DNA of 35,453 nt from Bacteroidota bacterium (GTDB lineage Bacteria; Bacteroidota; Bacteroidia; Palsa-965), in NCBI GenBank assembly GCA_021299855.1, contig JAJTEY010000006.1, forward strand, positions 1 to 35,453, in the 5' to 3' direction. The position numbers were made by a program, and so were the translations under genes. Below the pieces are notes generated by a model, which saw only the letters and a program-made list of their open reading frames with translations, did no database searches and was not told the origin of the DNA. Positions 32,452 through 35,453 of the stretch are shown piece after piece; position 1 is the stretch's first letter; each line of letters starts with the position of its first letter.

Positions 32452-35400
32452 TTATCTGATTATCGAAACGTGTCCGATTAGGTTGTGCTTTTTACCCATA
32501 ATGTCTGTTGCTTTTATCTTCCAGACATAAGTGTCGATCTGGCAAATTTGTCCGCCACCGCCCTGAACAGTTCCATCCCACGCTTTTGCCATATCATTCG
32601 TGTAGAAAATCATATTGCCCCAACGGTCAAAAATCCATAATTCATATTTCGTTGGATCAATTCCTATGCTCTTCGGAATGAAGTTGTCGTTTGTTCCGTC
32701 TCCGTTTGGAGTAAACGCGTTCGGAACGTAGATGGAAACATCCGGATCAATACAGATGATTTGTGATGCAGTATCTGTACAACCATTCGGAGTTGAAACT
32801 TCAAGTATCACATTATAGCAAGTCGGAGTTTCATAGGTGAACACCGGATTTTGTTGCGTTGATGAAGCATTGCTCAAATCACCAAAACTCCAATTCCAAA
32901 TAGTTGCACCTATTGACATGTCCGTGAAGTAAATCGTCGGATTTAATTCAGTTGTTGGTTGCGGTGTTGCACTAAATGCAGCTACAGGATTAGCGAATAC
33001 GTTGATGTAATTCGACATGATAATCGTATTGGTGCATCCCTGAGCCGTTGTTACCGTTAAGGTCACATTATACAATCCTGCAACGAGGTAGCAATGATTC
33101 GGATTTTGTGAAGTTGAAGTATTACCGTCTCCAAAATCCCATGTCCATGAATTAATCACACCCGGAGGAGCAATTATTGATACATCAGTGAAATTTACGC
33201 AGAGCGGTGCACAACCCGATTGAATATCTGAAGAAACTCCCGCAACCGGATTTTCGATGATGCTCAATGTTGTTGTTGCGGAATCAACGCAACCGTTTGC
33301 ATCGGCAACAACCACAGTATACGTAGTAGTGCTTGGAGCAATAACGGTTTGTGTAGTACCGATCAGATTACCCGGCATCCATACCGTATTGTAGGTTGGT
33401 GTTCCGCCGTTAACTGTTGCAGTTAAAGTTGCAGATGTTCCTACACAAACGCTCGCAGGCGCAACAGCAGCACTCACTGTTAATTGCGTCGGTTGGTTAA
33501 TAGTTATGGTTACTGAAGAAATACATCCGGCGGAATCCGTAACTGTAACTTGATAAACGCCGGCCGTTAAACCGGTTGCTGTATTTGATGTGCTTACGTT
33601 TGGTACCCAAACAAAAGTGTATGGTACTGTTCCGCCTTGAGCGTTAACTGTAGCGGTTCCGTCACTGCCCCCAAAACATGAAACATCTGTAATGGTTCCT
33701 GCTGTAGCAGTTACACCGGGGATGTTACCCACAACGGCAGTTAATGTATCGCTGCATCCTGTAGCGTCAGTAACAATTACGCTATAAGTACCCGGCACTA
33801 CGTTATTTAAATTTTGTCCTGCTACGTTGCCAGGAATCCAGTTGTATGTTAATGTTCCGGTACCTCCGGTAGCTGTTGCTGATGCTGAACCATTTGGTTG
33901 GTTGCAGAATGCATCAACGGTTGTTGTTTGAATAACAATTTGTGCAGGTTCCGTGATTGTTACAGTGATGGAGGTAGTACAGCCATTCGCATCAGTGATG
34001 TTGCAAGTATGTTGTCCGGGGCCCATGCCTGTTTCGGTTGCCGCTGTTCCACCTGTCGACCATGCATACGTGTAAGGTGGTGTTCCTCCCGATACTGTTG
34101 CAGTTGCGGTTCCATTAGATGCGCCAAAACAAGTGACATCAGTTGATGCTGCGGTTGCAGTCAGTTGCGGTGGTTCGGTGATGGTCACTGTAACAGTTGT
34201 AATACATCCATTAGCATCCGTAATATCGCAAGTATATGTACCTGCGACTAACAAACCTTCAGTTGCACCTGTTCCGCCGCTTGACCAAGCATAAGTGTAA
34301 GGCGCGGTTCCGCCGGTAGCAGTAACCGTTGCACTACCCGTATTGCCGCCGAAACATAATACATCTACCTGAGTTGTGGTCGCTGTGAGTTGTGGTGGTT
34401 CGTTGATGGTAACCACTGCTGTATCCGTACATCCGGAAGCGTCTGTAGCAACAACTGTATACGTACCGGCCGTTAAGTTGCCTGCGAGTGTATCTGTATC
34501 ACCGTTCGACCAACTATACGTAATAGGATTTGTTCCGCCCGAAGAACTTACCGCTGCAGAACCTGTATTTAAGCCGAAGCACGATACATTGACAGTACTA
34601 ACTACTGTAACTGTAGGAGACGCTAAAGAATTGACGGTACCTAATCCTATGCCGGGACATCCGTTAGCATCCGTTACATTAACAGAATACGCACCACCCA
34701 CAAGGTTATTACAGCTGGCAGATGTACAACCACTCGGTGTCCATAAATAGGTGTACGGCCCTGTGCCACCTGTTACTATTGCGCTTGCAGAGCCATTCGG
34801 TAATCCGCAAGTTGACGGGGAGGTGGTTAATGTTACATTGACTGCGGTTGGTTGCGTAATGGTTACGGTTCGCGTTGTTGAACAGTTATTCGCATCTGTA
34901 ACGGTAAGTGTATAGGTTCCAGCGCACAATCCCGAAGCAGTGTTGGTTGCGGCCACGGTGTTATTCGCAACGGCAGAGGACCAAGTAAAAGTATACGGAG
35001 GTGTGCCTCCAGTTACGGTATTAACTGAAGAGCCATCGCAAACTCCGTTGCATGATGCATTTGTTTCAGTTCCAGATAAAGTTACACCTCCACCTGTAGT
35101 TGTAATTGTTATTACTGCGGTTGAAGTGTTGCACAACGTTGCATCAGTTACAGTTACTGTATATGTTCCCGGGCACAGACCAGTCGCCGTTGCCGAATTT
35201 CCACCACTAGGTGCCCAAGAATAACTGTACGGAGCACTGCCGCCTACAACGTTAGAAACCGTAGCAGTTCCGTTACAATTTGAACACGTTGCATTAGTAA
35301 ATGTCGTAGTTAATGTAAGTCCCGTGGATAATGGGCAAGTCATACAATTAGTTGAGCGCCAATAGGCTGCTGCTACACAAAGATTGAAGCAATCGCCGCC

Positions 35401-35453
35401 GGTATTCACATTAAAGTTACAAGTGGTCTGATTGTTATTAAAATTAGTATTCA
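32452..35453 (-). CDS. Large surface adhesin: SprB-like repeats, PKD domains and CHU_C/T9SS type-B C-terminus (5' end outside window)
   Basis: This is the last 1000 residues of a very large secreted protein; the frame is open to the right edge with no start needed inside, and a GTG at 35409 is not its start. From the visible N-side come about eight repeats of 75-80 residues with the SprB signature VSCFGxNNGxATV..GGTxPYTYxW...GTYTVTVTDANGC. A ninth, divergent one (33250-33486) follows, then two PKD domains (WTWDFGDGNTS; WNWSFGDLSN). Finally the gliding-motility/CHU_C domain (VPNAFTPNGDGTNDNF; DRWGNMIFY; KHNLIGHVSIIR) directs export by the T9SS type-B route. Such proteins are adhesins used in gliding or biofilm. 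A terminator follows at 32401-32433. Confidence 0.93.
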   Translation of the reverse strand, partial: NTNFNNNQTTCNFNVNTGGDCFNLCVAAAYWRSTNCMTCPLSTGLTLTTTFTNATCSNCNGTATVSNVVGGSAPYSYSWAPSGGNSATATGLCPGTYTVTVTDATLCNTSTAVITITTTGGGVTLSGTETNASCNGVCDGSSVNTVTGGTPPYTFTWSSAVANNTVAATNTASGLCAGTYTLTVTDANNCSTTRTVTITQPTAVNVTLTTSPSTCGLPNGSASAIVTGGTGPYTYLWTPSGCTSASCNNLVGGAYSVNVTDANGCPGIGLGTVNSLASPTVTVVSTVNVSCFGLNTGSAAVSSSGGTNPITYSWSNGDTDTLAGNLTAGTYTVVATDASGCTDTAVVTINEPPQLTATTTQVDVLCFGGNTGSATVTATGGTAPYTYAWSSGGTGATEGLLVAGTYTCDITDANGCITTVTVTITEPPQLTATAASTDVTCFGASNGTATATVSGGTPPYTYAWSTGGTAATETGMGPGQHTCNITDANGCTTSITVTITEPAQIVIQTTTVDAFCNQPNGSASATATGGTGTLTYNWIPGNVAGQNLNNVVPGTYSVIVTDATGCSDTLTAVVGNIPGVTATAGTITDVSCFGGSDGTATVNAQGGTVPYTFVWVPNVSTSNTATGLTAGVYQVTVTDSAGCISSVTITINQPTQLTVSAAVAPASVCVGTSATLTATVNGGTPTYNTVWMPGNLIGTTQTVIAPSTTTYTVVVADANGCVDSATTTLSIIENPVAGVSSDIQSGCAPLCVNFTDVSIIAPPGVINSWTWDFGDGNTSTSQNPNHCYLVAGLYNVTLTVTTAQGCTNTIIMSNYINVFANPVAAFSATPQPTTELNPTIYFTDMSIGATIWNWSFGDLSNASSTQQNPVFTYETPTCYNVILEVSTPNGCTDTASQIICIDPDVSIYVPNAFTPNGDGTNDNFIPKSIGIDPTKYELWIFDRWGNMIFYTNDMAKAWDGTVQGGGGQICQIDTYVWKIKATDIMGKKHNLIGHVSIIR
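33487..35322 (-). repeat. About eight tandem SprB-type repeats in the adhesin gene
   Basis: Repeat units of about 75-80 codons share CFG, GGT-PYTY-W, GTYTVTVTDANGC and TITEPP/Q anchors. Units start near 35322, and the last ends near 33487. Amino-acid similarity is clear but nucleotide identity is moderate, so recent duplication is not indicated. Confidence 0.85.

Noticed and set aside
33898-35224. Several long plus-strand frames opposite the adhesin
   Set aside because: The repeat codons (Thr, Gly, Val, Ala) leave few antisense stops, giving artefactual open frames.
32452-35409. GTG at 35409 as the start of the adhesin
   Set aside because: The frame is open past this codon to the window edge, and no signal peptide follows it.
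1-35453. Mobile elements, CRISPR arrays or phage genes
   Set aside because: No transposase, integrase, direct-repeat array or phage structural gene was seen on either strand.

Overview
The window is about 35 kb from a member of the Bacteroidota with moderate GC. Evidence for this: secreted proteins with type IX secretion (T9SS) C-terminal sorting domains, a CHU_C/gliding-type C-terminus with SprB-like repeats, a T9SS plug-domain gene (DUF5103), DUF3127, DUF4199 and DUF4293 proteins, a Rho factor with a long Q/N-rich N-terminal insertion, and promoters of the Bacteroidota form TTG-N19..23-TAnnTTTG. The genus cannot be read from the sequence. There is no rRNA, CRISPR array, prophage or intact insertion sequence. 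Most of the window is chromosomal backbone, with some decayed genes.

Layout. 1-6.8 kb: the tail of an unknown gene, a TonB-dependent/carboxypeptidase-regulatory outer-membrane receptor, apaG, a T9SS plug gene broken into two frames, mazG, and a T9SS-exported multicopper oxidase with a perfect CRP-type palindrome upstream. 6.9-7.3 kb: tRNA-Leu(UAG) with its terminator and a remnant of a GIY-YIG endonuclease gene. 7.3-15.1 kb: a polyhydroxyalkanoate (PHA) neighbourhood with phaE-phaC (class III synthase), a MaoC/PhaJ-like hydratase, a 42-residue membrane peptide, a decayed GAF sensor histidine kinase, an alpha/beta hydrolase, a patatin-like hydrolase, 3-hydroxybutyrate dehydrogenase and a flavin reductase-like protein. 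15.2-23.7 kb: a DUF3127 protein with an SSB-like acidic tail, a secreted propeller-like protein, a GH3-family synthetase, a PolX/PHP protein whose polymerase site looks lost, a secreted Kelch-like T9SS protein and priA. 23.7-35.4 kb: a polytopic GT-C-like membrane protein, a metallo-beta-lactamase-fold hydrolase and a small membrane protein in one operon; a FabF-like ketosynthase; mpl; DUF4199 and rho (coupled); DUF4293; a YfcE-type phosphoesterase; and the 3' part of a large SprB-repeat/PKD/CHU_C adhesin that runs off the right edge.

How the genes fit together. phaC, phaE, the MaoC hydratase and 3-hydroxybutyrate dehydrogenase would allow PHA synthesis from beta-oxidation intermediates and use of released 3-hydroxybutyrate. 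No phaA or phaB is seen here. T9SS cargo (multicopper oxidase, Kelch protein, giant adhesin) matches a cell with a T9SS, although the plug-domain gene here is interrupted.

Most notable observations: a perfect 32-bp inverted repeat bracketing the C-terminal half of the broken plug gene; a CRP-type operator ahead of the multicopper oxidase; several start codons 3-5 nt after a TAnnTTTG box (probably leaderless mRNAs); five convergent gene pairs that share stop codons in 4-bp overlaps; a PolX whose metal-binding aspartates are replaced; and the SSB-like tail of the DUF3127 protein. No clearly new multi-gene system was found.
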